From Sepiola atlantica (taxonomy: Eukaryota > Mollusca > Cephalopoda > Sepiida > Sepiolidae), in assembly GCA_963556195.1 (NCBI GenBank), contig CAUVYP010001198.1:310001-374000 (forward strand): 64,000 nt of DNA, given 5' to 3'. The position numbers and the translations under genes were made by a program. Numbering within the stretch: position 1 is the stretch's first letter; every line of letters starts with the position of its first letter. The notes under the pieces are model-generated. The model saw nothing but the letters and a program-made list of their open reading frames with translations, searched no databases and had not been told where the DNA came from. Below are positions 23,851-36,127 of the stretch, one piece after another.

Positions 23851-26800
23851 TTAGCGCGTTTTAAAGTTGATATCGCTTTTGTTAATAACTTCCACATTTA
23901 TTCGAATTGTACCACGAAACTTTGCAGACAGTCGCGGATAGGCCTTTTCTACTGAAGTACCAAATTTCAGAAGTGCAGCTCTTGTACTGCCGGAGATATG
24001 TCGATACAAACTGAATACGCAAAACATGAACAAAATTTAGCGCGTTTTAAAGTTGATATCGCTTTTGTTAATAACTTCAATATTTATTCGAATTGTACCA
24101 CGAAACTTTGCAGACAGTCGCGGATAGGCCTTTTCTACTAAAGTACCAAGTTTCAGAAGTGCAGCTCTTGTACTGCCGGAGATATGTCGATACAAACTGA
24201 ATACGCAAAACATGAACAAAATTTAGCGCGTTTTAAAGTTGATATCGCTTTTGTTAATAACTTCCACATTTATTCGAATTGTGCCACGAAACTTTGCAGA
24301 AAGTCGCGGAGACATGTTTTCAACTGAAGTACCAAGTTTCAGAGGTGCAGCTCTTGTACTGCCGGAGATATGTCGATACAAACTGAATACGCAAAACATC
24401 AACAAAATTTAGCGCGTTTTAAAGTTGATATCGCTTTTGTTAATAACTTCCACATTTATTCGAATTGTACCACGAAACTTTGCAGACAGTCGCGGAAAGG
24501 CCTTTTCTACTGAAGTACCAAGTTTCAGAAGTGCAGCTCTTGTACTGCCGGAGATATGTCGATACAAACTGAATACGCAAAACATCAACAAAATTTAGCG
24601 CGTTTTAAAGTTGATATCGCTTTTGTTTATAACTTCCACATTTATTCGCATTGTGCAACGAAACTTTGCAGACAGTCGCGGAGACAGATTTTCTACTGAA
24701 GTACCAAGGTTCAGAAGTGCAGCTCTTGTACTGCCGGAGATATGTCGATACAAACTTAATACGCAAAACATCAACAAAATTTAGCGCGTTTTAAAGTTGA
24801 TATCGCTTTTGTTAATAACTTCCACATTTATTCGAATTGTGCCACGAAACTTTGCAGACAGTCGCGGAGACATATTGTCTACTGAAGTACCAAGTTCCAG
24901 AAGTGCTGCTTTTGTACTGCCGGAGATATGTCGATACAAACTGAATACGCAAAACATGAACAACATTTAGCGCGTTTTAAAGTTGATATCGCTTTTGTTA
25001 ATAACTTCCACATTTATTCGAATTCTGCCACGAAACTTTGAAGACAGTCGCGGAGACAGATTTACTACTGAAGTACAAAGTTTCAGAAGTGCAGCTCTTG
25101 TACTGCCGGAGATATGTCGATACAAACTGAATACGCAAAACATCAACAAAATTTAGCGCGTTTTAAAGTTGATATCGCTTTTGTTAATAACTTCCACATT
25201 TATTCGAATTGTGCCACGAAACTTTGCAGACAGTCGCGGAGACATGTTTTCTACTGAAGTACTAAGTTTCAGCAGTGCAGCTCTTGTACTGCCGGAGATA
25301 TGTCGATACAAACTGAATACGCAAAACATCAACAAAATTTAGCGCGTTTTAAAGTTGATATCGCTTTTGTTAATAACATTAACATTTATTCGAATTGTGC
25401 AACGAAACTTTGCAGACAGTCGCGGAGACATGTTTTCTACTGTAGTACCAAGTTCCAGAAGTGCAGCTTTTGTACTGCCGGAGATATGTCGATACAAACT
25501 GAATACGCAAAACATCAACAAAATTTAGCGCGTTTTAAAGTTGATATCGCTTTTGTTAATAACTTCCACATTTATTCGAATTGTGCCACTAAACTTTGCA
25601 GACAGTCGCGGAGACATGTTATCTACTGAAGTACCAAGTTCCAGAAGTGCAGCTCTTGTACTGCCGGAGATATGTCGATACAAACTGAATACGCAAAACA
25701 TGAACAAAATTAAGCGCGTTTTAAAGTTGATATCGCTTTTGTTAATAACTTCCACATTTATTCGAATTGTGCCACGAAACTTTGCAGACAGTCGACGAGA
25801 ACTGTTTTCTACTGAAGTACCAAGTTTCAGAAGTGCAGCTTTTGTACTGCCGGAGATATGTCGATACAAACTGAATACGCAAAACATCAACAAAATTTAG
25901 CGCGTTTTGAAGTTGATATCGCTTTTGTTAATAACTTCCACATTTATTCGAATTGTACCACAAAACTTTGCAGACAGTCGCGGATAGGCCTTTTCTACTG
26001 AAGTACCAAGTTTCAGAAGTGCAGCTCTTGTACTGCCGGAGATATGTCGATACAAACTGAATACGCAAAACATCAACAAAATTTAGCGCGTTTTAAAGTT
26101 GATATCGCTTTTGTTAATAACTTCCACATTTATTCGAATTGTGCAACGAAACTTTGCAGACAGTCGCGGATAGGCCTCTTCAACAGAAGTACCAAGTTTC
26201 AGAAGTGCAGCTCTTGTACTGCCGGAGATATGTCGATACAAACTGAATACGCAAAACGTCAACAAAATTTCGCGCGTTTAAAAGTTGATATCGCTTTTGT
26301 TAATAACTTCCACATTTATTCGAATTGTGCCACGAGACTTTGCAGACAGTCGCGGAGACATATTGTCTACTGAAGTACCAAGTTTCAGAAGTGCAGCTCT
26401 TGTACTGCCGGAGATATGTCGATACAAACTGAATACGCAAAACATCAACAAAATTTAGCGCGTTTTAAAGTTGATATCGCTTTTGTTAATAACTTCCACA
26501 TTTATTCGAATTGTACCACGAAACTTTGCAGACAGTCTCGGATAGGCCTCTTTAACTTAAGTACGAAGTTTCAGAAGTGCAGCTCTTGTACTGCCGGAGA
26601 TATGTCGATACAAACTACATACGCAAAACATCAACAAAATTTAGCGCGTTTTAAAGTTGATATCGCTTTTGTTAATAACTTCCACATTTATTCGAATTGT
26701 GCCAAGAAACTTTGCAGACAGTCGCAGATAAACCTTTTCTACTGAAGTACCAAGTTTCAGAAGAGCAGCTCTTGTACTGCCGGAGATATGTCAATACAAA

Positions 26801-27384
26801 CTGAATACGCAAAACATCAACAAAATTTAGCGCGTTTTAAAGTTGATATCGCTTTTGTTAATAACTTCCACATTTATTCGAATTGTGCCACAAAACTTTG
26901 CAGACAGTCGCGGAGACATGTTTTCTACTGAAGTACCAAGTTCACAAAGTGCAGCTTTTTTACTGCCGGAGATATGTCGATACAAACTGAATACGCAAAA
27001 CATGAACAAAATTTAGCGCGTTTTAAAGTTGATATCGCTTTTGTTAATAACTTCCACATTTATTCGAATTGTGCCACGAAACTTTGCAGACAGTCGCGGA
27101 TAGGCCTTTTCTACTAAAGTACCAAGTTTCAGAAGTGCAGCTCTTGTACTGCCGGAGATATGTCGATACAAACTGAATACGCAAAACATCAACAAAATTT
27201 AGCGCGTTTTAAAGTTGATATCGCTTTTGTTAATAACTTCCACATTTATTCGAATTGTGCCACGAAACTTTGCAGACAGTCGCGGAGACATGTTTTCTAC
27301 TGAAGTACCAAGTTCCAGAAGTGCAGCTTTTGTACTGCCGGAGATATGTCGATACAAACTGAATACGCAAAACATCAACAAAAT
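23851..27384. repeat. Mixed monomers without tandem higher-order copies
   Basis: Monomer types here follow familiar neighbours, but I see no adjacent duplicated unit. The stretch 24409-25338 repeats the order AAGGCC type, GTTTATAAC type, ACAT type, EcoRI type, ACATG type. The stretch 26269-27012 introduces the TTTCGCGCG variant, the TTTAACTTAAG variant, the GATAAACC window and the CACAAAG variant, a string found again after 37.9 kb. The unit at 25711 lacks the usual TTAGCG (it has TAAGCG). Confidence 0.7.
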
Positions 27385-29431
27385 TTAGCGCGTTTTAAAG
27401 TTGATATCGCTTTTGTTAAAAACTTCCACATTTATTCGAATTGTGCCACGAAACGTTGCAGACAGTCGCGGAGACAGATTTACTACTGAAGTACCAAGTT
27501 TCTAGAAGTGCAGCTCTTGTACTGCCAGAGATATGTCGATACAAACTGAATACGCAAAACATCAACAAAATTTAGCGCGTTTTAAAGTTGATATCGCTTT
27601 TGTTTATAACTTCCACATTTATTCGAATTGTACCACGAAACTTTGCAGACAGTCGCGGAAAGGCCTTTTCAACTGAAGTACCAAGTTTCAGAAGTGCAGC
27701 TCTTGTACTGCCGGAGATATGTCGATACAAACTGAATACGCAAAACATCAACAAAATTTAGCGCGTTTTAAAGTTGATATCGCTTTTGTTTATAACTTCC
27801 ACATTTATTCGAATTGTGCAACGAAACTTTGCAGACAGTCGCGGAGACAGATTTTCTACTGAAGTACCAAGTTTCAGAAGGGCAGCTCTTGTACTGCCGA
27901 AGATATGTCGATACAAACTGAATACGCAAAACATCAACAAAATTTAGCGCGTTTTAAAGTTGATATCGCTTTTGTTAATAACTTCCACATTTATTCGAAT
28001 TGTGCCACGAAACTTTGCAGACAGTCGCGGAGACATGTTCTCTACTGAAGTACCAAGTTTCAGCAGTGCAGCTCTTGTACTGCCGGAGATATGTCGATAC
28101 AAACTGAATACGCAAAACATCAACAAAATTTAGCGCGTTTTAAAGTTGATATCGCTTTTGTTAATAACTTCCACATTTATTCGAATTGTGCCACGAAACT
28201 TTGCAGACAGTCGCGGAGAACTGTTTTCTACTGAAGTACCAAGTTTCAGAAGTGCAGCTTTTGTACTGCCGGAGATATGTCGATACAAACTGAATACGCA
28301 AAACATCAACAAAATTTAGCGCGTTTTAAAGTTGATATCGCTTTTGTTAATAACTTCCACATTTATTCGAATTGTACCACGAAACTTTGCAGACAGTCGC
28401 GGATAGGCCTTTTCTACTGAAGTACCAAGTTTCAGAAGTGCAGCCCTTGTACTGCCGGAGATATGTCGATACAAACTGAATACGCAAAACATCAACAAAA
28501 TTTAGCGCGTTTTAAAGTTGATATCGCTTTTGTTAATAACTTCAACATTTATTCGAATTGTGCAACGAAACTTTGCAGACAGTCGCGGAGACATGTTTTC
28601 TACTGAAGTACTAAGTTCCAGAAGTGCAGCTTTTGTACTGCCGCAGATATGTCGATACAAACTGAATACGCAAAACATGAACAAAATTTAGCGCGTTTTA
28701 AAGTTGATATCGCTTTTGTTAATAACTTCCACATTTATTCGACTTGTGCCACTAAACTTTGCAGACAGTCGCGGAGACATGTTATCTACTGAAGTACCAA
28801 GTTCCAGAAGTGCAGCTTTTGTACTGCCGGAGATATGTCGATACAAACTGAATACGCAAAACATGAACAAAATTTAGCGCGTTTTAAAGTTGATATCGCT
28901 TTTGTTAATAACTTCCACATTTATTCGAATTGTGCCACGAAACTTTGCAGACAGTCGCGGAGACATGTTTTCAACTGAAGTACCAAGTTTCAGAGGTGCA
29001 GCTCTTGTACTGCCGGAGATATGTCGATACAAACTGAATACGCAAAACATCAACAAAATTTAGCGCGTTTTAAAGTTGATATCGCTTTTGTTAATAACTT
29101 CCACATTTATTCGAATTGTACAACGAAACTTTGCAGACAGTCGCGGATAGGCCTTTTCTACTAGAGTACCAAGTTTCAGAAGTGCAGCTCTTGTACTGCC
29201 GGAGATATGTCGATACAAACTGAATACGCAAAACATGAACAAAATTTAGCGCGTTTTAAAGTTGATATCGCTTTTGTTAATAACTTCCACATTTATTCGA
29301 ATTGTGCCACGAAACTTTGCAGACAGTCGCGGAGACATGTTTTCTACTGAAGTACCAAGTTCCAGAAGTGCAGCTTTTGTACTGCCGGAGATATGTCGAT
29401 ACAAACTGAATACGCAAAACATCAACAAAAT
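27385..29431. repeat. Higher-order repeat, 11-mer, copy 1 (2047 bp)
   Basis: The unit starts with an XbaI monomer and includes the units at 27572, 27758, 27944, 28130, 28316, 28502, 28688, 28874, 29060 and 29246. Shared rare marks with the next copy are CGAAACGTTGC in the XbaI monomer, ACATGTTCTC in the fourth, GACTTGTGCC in the eighth, and ACTAAAC in the same unit. Confidence 0.88.
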
Positions 29432-31106
29432 TTAGCGCGTTTTAAAGTTGATATCGCTTTTGTTAAAAACTTCCACATTTATTCGAATTGTGCCACGAAA
29501 CGTTGCAGACAGTCGCGGAGACAGATTTACTACTGAAGTACCAAGTTTCTAGAAGTGCAGCTCTTGTACTGCCAGAGATATGTCGATACAAACTGAATAC
29601 GCAAAACATCAACAAAATTTAGCGCGTTTTAAAGTTGATATCGCTTTTGTTAATAACTTCCACATTTATTCGAATTGTACCACGAAACTTTGCAGACAGT
29701 CGCGGAAAGGCCTTTTCAACTGAAGTACCAAGTTTCAGATCTGCAGCTCTTGTACTGCCGGAGATATGTCGATACAAACTGAATACGCAAAACATCAACA
29801 AAATTTAGCGCGTTTTAAAGTTGATATCGCTTTTGTTTATAACTTCCACATTTATTCGAATTGTGCAACGAAACTTTGCAGACAGTCGCGGAGACAGATT
29901 TTCTACTGAAGTACCAAGTTTCAGAAGTGCAGCTCTTGTTCTGCCGGAGATATGTCGATACAAACTGAATACGCAAAACATCAACAAAATTTAGCGCGTT
30001 TTAAAGTTGATATCGCTTTTGTTAATAACTTCCACATTTATTCGAATTGTGCCACGAAACTTTGCAGACAGTCGCGGAGACATGTTCTCTACTGAAGTAC
30101 CAAGTTTCAGCAGTGCAGCTCTTGTACTCCCGGAGATATGTCGATACAAACTGAATACGCAAATCATCAACAAAATTTAGCGCGTTTTAAAGTTGATATC
30201 GCTTTTGTTAATAACTTCCACATTTATTCGAATTGTGCCACGAAACTTTGCAGACAGTCGCGGAGAACTGTTTTCTACTGAAGTACCAAGTTTCAGAAGT
30301 GCAGCTTTTGTACTGCCGGAGATATGTCGATACAAACTGAATACGCAAAACATCAACAAAATTTAGCGCGTTTTAAAGTTGATATCGCTTTTGTTAATAA
30401 CTTCCACATTTATTCGAATTGTACCACGAAACTTTGCAGACAGTCGCGGATAGGCCTTTTCTACTGAAGTACCAAGTTTCAGAAGTGCAGCTCTTGTACT
30501 GCCGGAGATATGTCGATACAAACTGAATACGCAAAACATCAACAAAATTTAGCGCGTTTTAAAGTTGATATCGCTTTTGTTAATAACTTCAACATTTATT
30601 CGAATTGTGCAACGAAACTTTGCAGACAGTCGCGGAGACATGTTTGCTACTGAAGTACTAAGTTCCAGAAGTGCAGCTTTTGTACTGCCGGAGATATGTC
30701 GATACAAACTGAATACGCAAAACATGAACAAAATTTAGCGCGTTTTAAAGTTGATATCGCTTTTGTTAATAACTTCCACATTTATTCGACTTGTGCCACT
30801 AAACTTTGCAGACAGTCGCGGAGACATGTTATCTACTGAAGTACCAAGTTCCAGAAGTGCAGCTTTTGTACTGCCGGAGATATGTCGATACAAACTGAAT
30901 ACGCAAAACATGAACAAAATTTAGCGCGTTTTAAAGTTGATATCGCTTTTGTTAATAACTTCCACATTTATTCGAATTGTGCCACGAAACTTTGCAGACA
31001 GTCGCGGAGACATGTTTTCTACTGAAGTACCAAGTTTCAGAAGTGCAGCTCTTGTACTGCCGGAGATATGTCGATACAAACTGAATACGCAAAACATCAA
31101 CAAAAT
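29432..31106. repeat. Higher-order repeat, 11-mer, copy 2 (9 monomers)
   Basis: Nine monomers match the preceding copy, with a handful of private changes such as CAGATCTGCAG (29619 unit, making a BglII site) and AAATCATC (29991 unit). At 31107 the array leaves the pattern, so the last two monomers of the 11-mer are missing or replaced. The last XbaI site of the window, at 29548, is in this copy. Confidence 0.85.
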
Positions 31107-34100
31107 TTAGCGCGTTTTAAAGTTCATATCGCTTTTGTTAATAACTTCCACATTTATTCGAATTGTACCACGAAACTTTGCAGACAGTCGCGGATAGGCC
31201 TCTTCAACAGAAGTACCAAGTTTCAGAAGTGCAGCTCTTGTACTGCTGGAGATATGTCGATACAAACTGAATACGCAAAACATCAACAAAATTTAGCGCG
31301 TTTTAAAGTTGATATCGCTTTTGTTAATAACTTCCACATTTATTCGAATTGTGCCAAGAAACTTTGCAGACAGTCGCAGATAAACCTTTTCTACTGAAGT
31401 ACCAAGTTTCAGAAGAGCAGCTCTTGTACTGCCGGAGATATGTCAATACAAACTGAATACGCAAAACATCAACAAAATTTAGCGCGTTTTAAAGTTGATA
31501 TCGCTTTTGTTAATAACTTCCACATTTATTCGAATTGTGCCACAAAACTTTGCAGACAGTCGCGGAGACATGTTTTCTACTGAAGTACCAAGTTCACAAA
31601 GTGCAGCTCTTGTACTGCCGGAGATATGTCGATACAAACTGAATACGCAAAACATCAACAAAATTTAGCGCGTTTTAAAGTTGATATCGCTTTTGTTAAT
31701 AACTTCCACATTTATTCGAATTGTACCACGAAACTTTGCAGACAGTCTCGGATAGGTCTCTTCAACTGAAGTACCAAGTTTCAGAAGTGCAGCTCTTGTA
31801 CTGCCGGAGATATGTCAATACAAACTGAATACGCAAAACATCAACAAAATTTAGCGCGTTTTAAAGTTGATATCGCTTTTGTTAATAACTTCCACATTTA
31901 TTCGAATTGTGCCACAAAACTTTGCAGACAGTCGCGGAGACATGTTTTCTACTGAAGTACCAAGTTCACAAAGTGCAGCTTTTTTACTGCCGGAGATATG
32001 TCGATACAAACTGAATACGCAAAACATGAACAAAATTTAGCGCGTTTTAAAGTTGATATCGCTTTTGTTAATAACTTCCACATTTATTCGAATTGTGCCA
32101 CGAAACTTTGCAGACAGTCGCGGATAGGCCTTTTCTACTGAAGTACCAAGTTTCAGAAGTGCAGCTCTTGTACTGCCGGAGATATGTCGATACAAACTGA
32201 ATACGCAAAACATCAACAAAATTTAGCGCGTTTTAAAGTTGATATCGCTTTTGTTAATAACTTCAATATTTATTCGAATTGTACCACGAAACTTTGCAGA
32301 CAGTCGCGGATAGGCCTTTCTACTGAAGTACCAAGTTTCAGAAGTGCAGCTCTTGTACTGCCGGAGATATGTCGATACAAACTGAATACGCAAAACATCA
32401 ACAAAATTTAGCGCGTTTTAAAGTTGATATCGCTTTTGTTAATAACTTCCACATTTATTCGAATTGTGCCACGAAACTTTGCAGACAGTCGCGGAAGCAT
32501 GTTTTCAACTGAAGTACCAAGTTTCAGAGGTGCAGCCTTTGTACTGCCGGAGATATGTCGATACAAACTGAATACGCAAAACATCAACAAAATTTAGCGC
32601 GTTTTAAAGTTGGTATCGCTTTTGTTAATAACTTCCACATTTATTCGAATTGTACAACGAAACTTTGCAGACAGTCGCGGATAGGCCTTTTCTACTGAAG
32701 TACCAAGTTTCAGAAGTGCAGCTCTTGTACTTCCGGAGATATGTCGATACAAACTGAATACGCAAAACATCAACAAAATTTAGCGCGTTTTAAAGTTGAT
32801 ATCGCTTTTGTTAATAACTTCCACAGTTATTCGAATTGTGCCACGAAACTTTGCAGACAGTCGCGGAGACATGTTTTCTACTGAAGTACCAAGTTCCAGA
32901 AGTGCAGCTTTTGTACTGCCGGAGATATGTCGATACAAACTGAATACGCAAAACATGAACAAAATTTAGCGCGTTTTAAAGTTGATATCGCTTTTGTTAA
33001 AAACTTCCACATTTATTCGAATTCTGCCACGAAACTTTGCAGACAGTCGCGGAGACAGATTTACTACTGAAGTACCAAGTTTCAGAAGTGCAGCTCTTGT
33101 ACTGCCAGAGATATGTCGATACAAACTGAATAGTCAAAACATCAACAAAATTTAGCGCGTTTTAAAGTTGATATCGCTTTTGTTAATAATTTCCACATTT
33201 ATTCGAATTGTACCACGGAACTTTGCAGACAGTCGCGGAAAGGCCTCTTCAACTGAAGTACCAAGTTTCAGAAGTGCAGCTCTTGTACTGCCGGAGATAT
33301 GTCGATACAAACTGAATACGCAAAACATCAACAAAATTTAGCGCGTTTTAAAGTTGATATCGCTTTTGTTTATAACTTCCACATTTATTCGAATTGTGCA
33401 ACGAAACTTTGCAGACAGTCGCGGAAACAGATTTCCTACTGAAGTACCAAGTTTCAGAAGTGCAGCTCTTGTACTGCCGGAGATATGTCGATACAAACTT
33501 AATACGCAAAACATCAACAAAATTTAGCGCGTTTTAAAGTGGATATCGCTTTTGTTAATAACTTCCACATTTATTCGAATTGTGCAACGAAACTTTGCAG
33601 ACAGTCGCAGAGACATGTTATCTACTGAAGTACCAAGTTCCAGAAGTGCAGCTTTTGTACTGCCGGAGATATGTCGATACAAACTTAATACGCAAAACAT
33701 GAACAACATTTAGCGCGTTTTAAAGTTGATATCGCTTTTGTTAATAACTTCCACATTTATTCGAATTCTGCCACGAAACTTTGCAGACAGTCGCGGAGAC
33801 AGATTTACTACTGAAGTACCAAGTTTCAGAAATGCAGCTCTTGTACTGCCGGAGATATGTCGATACAAACTGAATACGCAAAACATCAACAAAATTTAGC
33901 GCGTTTTAAAGTTGATATCGCTTTTGTTAATAACTTCCACATTTATTCGAATTGTGCCACGAAACTTTGCAGACAGTCGCGGAGACATGTTTTCTACTGA
34001 AGTACCAAGTTTCAGCAGTGCAGCTCTTGTACTGCCGGGGATATGTCGATACAAACTGAATACGCAAAACATCAACAAAATTTAGCGCGTTTTAAAGTTG

Positions 34101-34639
34101 ATATCGCTTTTGTTAATAACTTCCACATTTATTCGAATTGTACCACGAAACTTTGCAGACAGTCGCGGATAGGCCTTTTCTACTGAAGTACCAAGTTTCA
34201 GAAGTGCAGCTCTTGTACTGCCGGAGATATGTCGATACAAACTGAATACGCAAAACATCAACAAAATTTAGCGCGTTTTAAAGTTGATATCGCTTTTGTT
34301 AATAACTACCACATTTATTCGAATTGTACCACGAAACTTTGCAGACAGTCGCGGATAGGCCTCTTCAACAGAAGTACCAAGTTTCAGAAGTGCAGCTCTT
34401 GTACTGCCGGAGATATGTCGATACAAACTACATACGCAAAACATCAACAAAATTTAGCGCGTTTTAAAGTTGATATCGCTTTTGTTAATAACTTCCACAT
34501 TTATTCGAATGATGCCAAGAAACTTTGCAGACAGTCGCAGATGAACCTTTTCTACTGAAGTACCAAGTTTCAGAAGAGCAGCTCTTGTACTGCCGGAGAT
34601 ATGTCAATACAAACTGAATACGCAAAACATCAACAAAAT
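31107..34639. repeat. Mixed monomers, no simple higher-order period
   Basis: The stretch contains two related units with CACAAAG (31479, 31851) and a GATAAACC unit (31293). From 32966 to 34267 it carries a copy of the ancestral type order, in which the first monomer has CAGATTTAC without the XbaI insertion. GAATAGTCAAAAC at 33129 and CACAGTTATTCG at 32823 are private changes. Confidence 0.65.
32223..32407. repeat. 185 bp monomer
   Basis: One T is missing in the hypervariable window, giving AGGCCTTTCTAC for AGGCCTTTTCTAC. It is one of only two monomers shorter than 186 bp, and I see no other copy of this deletion, so it is probably recent. Confidence 0.9.
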
Positions 34640-36127
34640 TTAGCGCGTTTTAAAGTTGATATCGCTTTTGTTAATAACTTCCACATTTATTCGAATTGTG
34701 CCACAAAACTTTGCAGACAGCCGCGGAGACATGTTTTCTACTGAAGTACCAAGTTCACAAAGTGCAGCTTTTTTACTGCCAGAGATATGTCGATACAAAC
34801 TGAATACGCAAAACATCAACAAAATTTAGCGCGTTTTAAAGTTGATATCGCTTTTGTTAATAACTTCCACATTTATTCGAATTGTGCCACGAAACTTTGC
34901 AGACAGTCGCGGATAGGCCTTTTCTACTGAAGTCCCAAGATTCAGAAGTGCAGCTCTTGTACTGCCGGAGATATGTCGATACAAACTGAATACGCAAAAC
35001 ATCAACAAAATTTAGCGCGTTTTAAAGTTGATATCGCTTTTGTTAATAACTTCAATATTTATTCGAATTGTACCACGAAACTTTGCAGACAGTCGCGGAT
35101 AGGCCTTTTCTACTGAAGTACCAAGTTTCAGAAGTGCAGCTCTTGTACTGCCGGAGATATGTCGATACAAACTGAATACGCAAAACATCAAAAAAATTTA
35201 GCGCGTTTTAAAGTTGATATCGCTTTTGTTAATAACTTCCACATTTATTCGAATTGTGCCACGAAACTTTGCAGACAGTCGCGGAGACATGTTTTCAACT
35301 GAAGTACCAAGTTTCAGAGGTGCAGCCTTTGTACTGCCGGAGATATGTCGATACAAACTGAATACGCAAAACATCAACAAATTTTAGCGCGTTTTAAAGT
35401 TAATATCGCTTTTGTTAATAACTTCCACATTCATTCGAATTGTACCACGAAACTTTGCAGACAGTCGCGGAAAGGCCTCGTCAACTGAAGTACCAAGTTT
35501 AAGAAGTGCAGCTCTTGTACTGCCGGAGATATGTCGATACAGACTTAATACGCAAAACATCAACAAAATTTAGCGCGTTTTAAAGTTGATATCGCTTTTG
35601 TTAATAACTTCAACATTTATTCGAATTGTGCAACGACACTTTGCAGACAGTCGCGGAGACATGTTTTCTACTGAAGTACTAAGTTCCAGAAGTGCAGCTT
35701 TGGTACCGCCGGAGATATGTCGATACAAACTGAATACGCAAAACATGAACAAAATTTAGCGCGTTTTAAAGTTGATATCGCTTTTGTTAATAACTTCCAC
35801 ATTTATTCGAATTGTGCCACTAAACTTTGCAGACAGTCGCGGAGACATGGTATCTACTGAAGTACCAAGTTCCAGAAGTGCAGCTTTTGTACTGCCGGAG
35901 ATATGTCGATACAAACTGAATACGCAAAACATCAACAAAATTTAGCGCGTTTTAAAGTTGATATCGCTTTTGTTAATAACTTCCACATTTATTCGAATTG
36001 TACCACAAAACTTTGCAGACAGTCGCAGATGAACCTTTTCTACTGAAGTACCAAGTTTCAGAAGAGCAGCTCTTGTACTGCCGGAGATATGTCAATACAA
36101 ACTGAATACGCAAAACATCAACAAAAT
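34640..36127. repeat. Higher-order repeat, 8-mer, copy 1 (1488 bp)
   Basis: The monomers start at 34640, 34826, 35012, 35198, 35384, 35570, 35756 and 35942. All but the last match the next copy at 1488 bp. The shared rarities are strong: GAAGTCCCAAGATTC, CATCAAAAAAATTT, AGTTAATATCGC with CATTCATTCG, GATACAGACTT, ACGACACTTTG with GGTACCGCC, and ACATGGTATC. Confidence 0.9.
35942..36127. other. Hybrid monomer at the 8-mer junction
   Basis: The left part has GTACCACAAAAC as in 37430. The right part has GCAGATGAACC, GAAGAGCAG and GTCAATAC as in 34454. The switch falls in the shared stretch at about 36008-36026. It joins the end of one 8-mer to the unit that preceded the first copy, which is the signature of an unequal exchange. 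Confidence 0.85.

Larger units (their letters stand above)
30..29618. repeat. 187 bp XbaI-type monomers (dispersed set)
   Basis: Fifteen monomers have one extra T in the right arm of the CTGAA/TTCAG dyad, which makes them 187 bp and creates TCTAGA. The sites start at 146, 1263, 2566, 3311, 4614, 6103, 8337, 11685, 13546, 14105, 17826, 20245, 22292, 27501 and 29548. A sixteenth, the unit at 6732, has the same length but TCTTGA, so it lost the site later. All carry the CAGATTTAC window, and most have CCAGAG in place of CCGGAG downstream. They mark the start of recurring strings of types. None occurs after 29.6 kb. The shared private features suggest a single origin spread by duplication. Confidence 0.92.
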
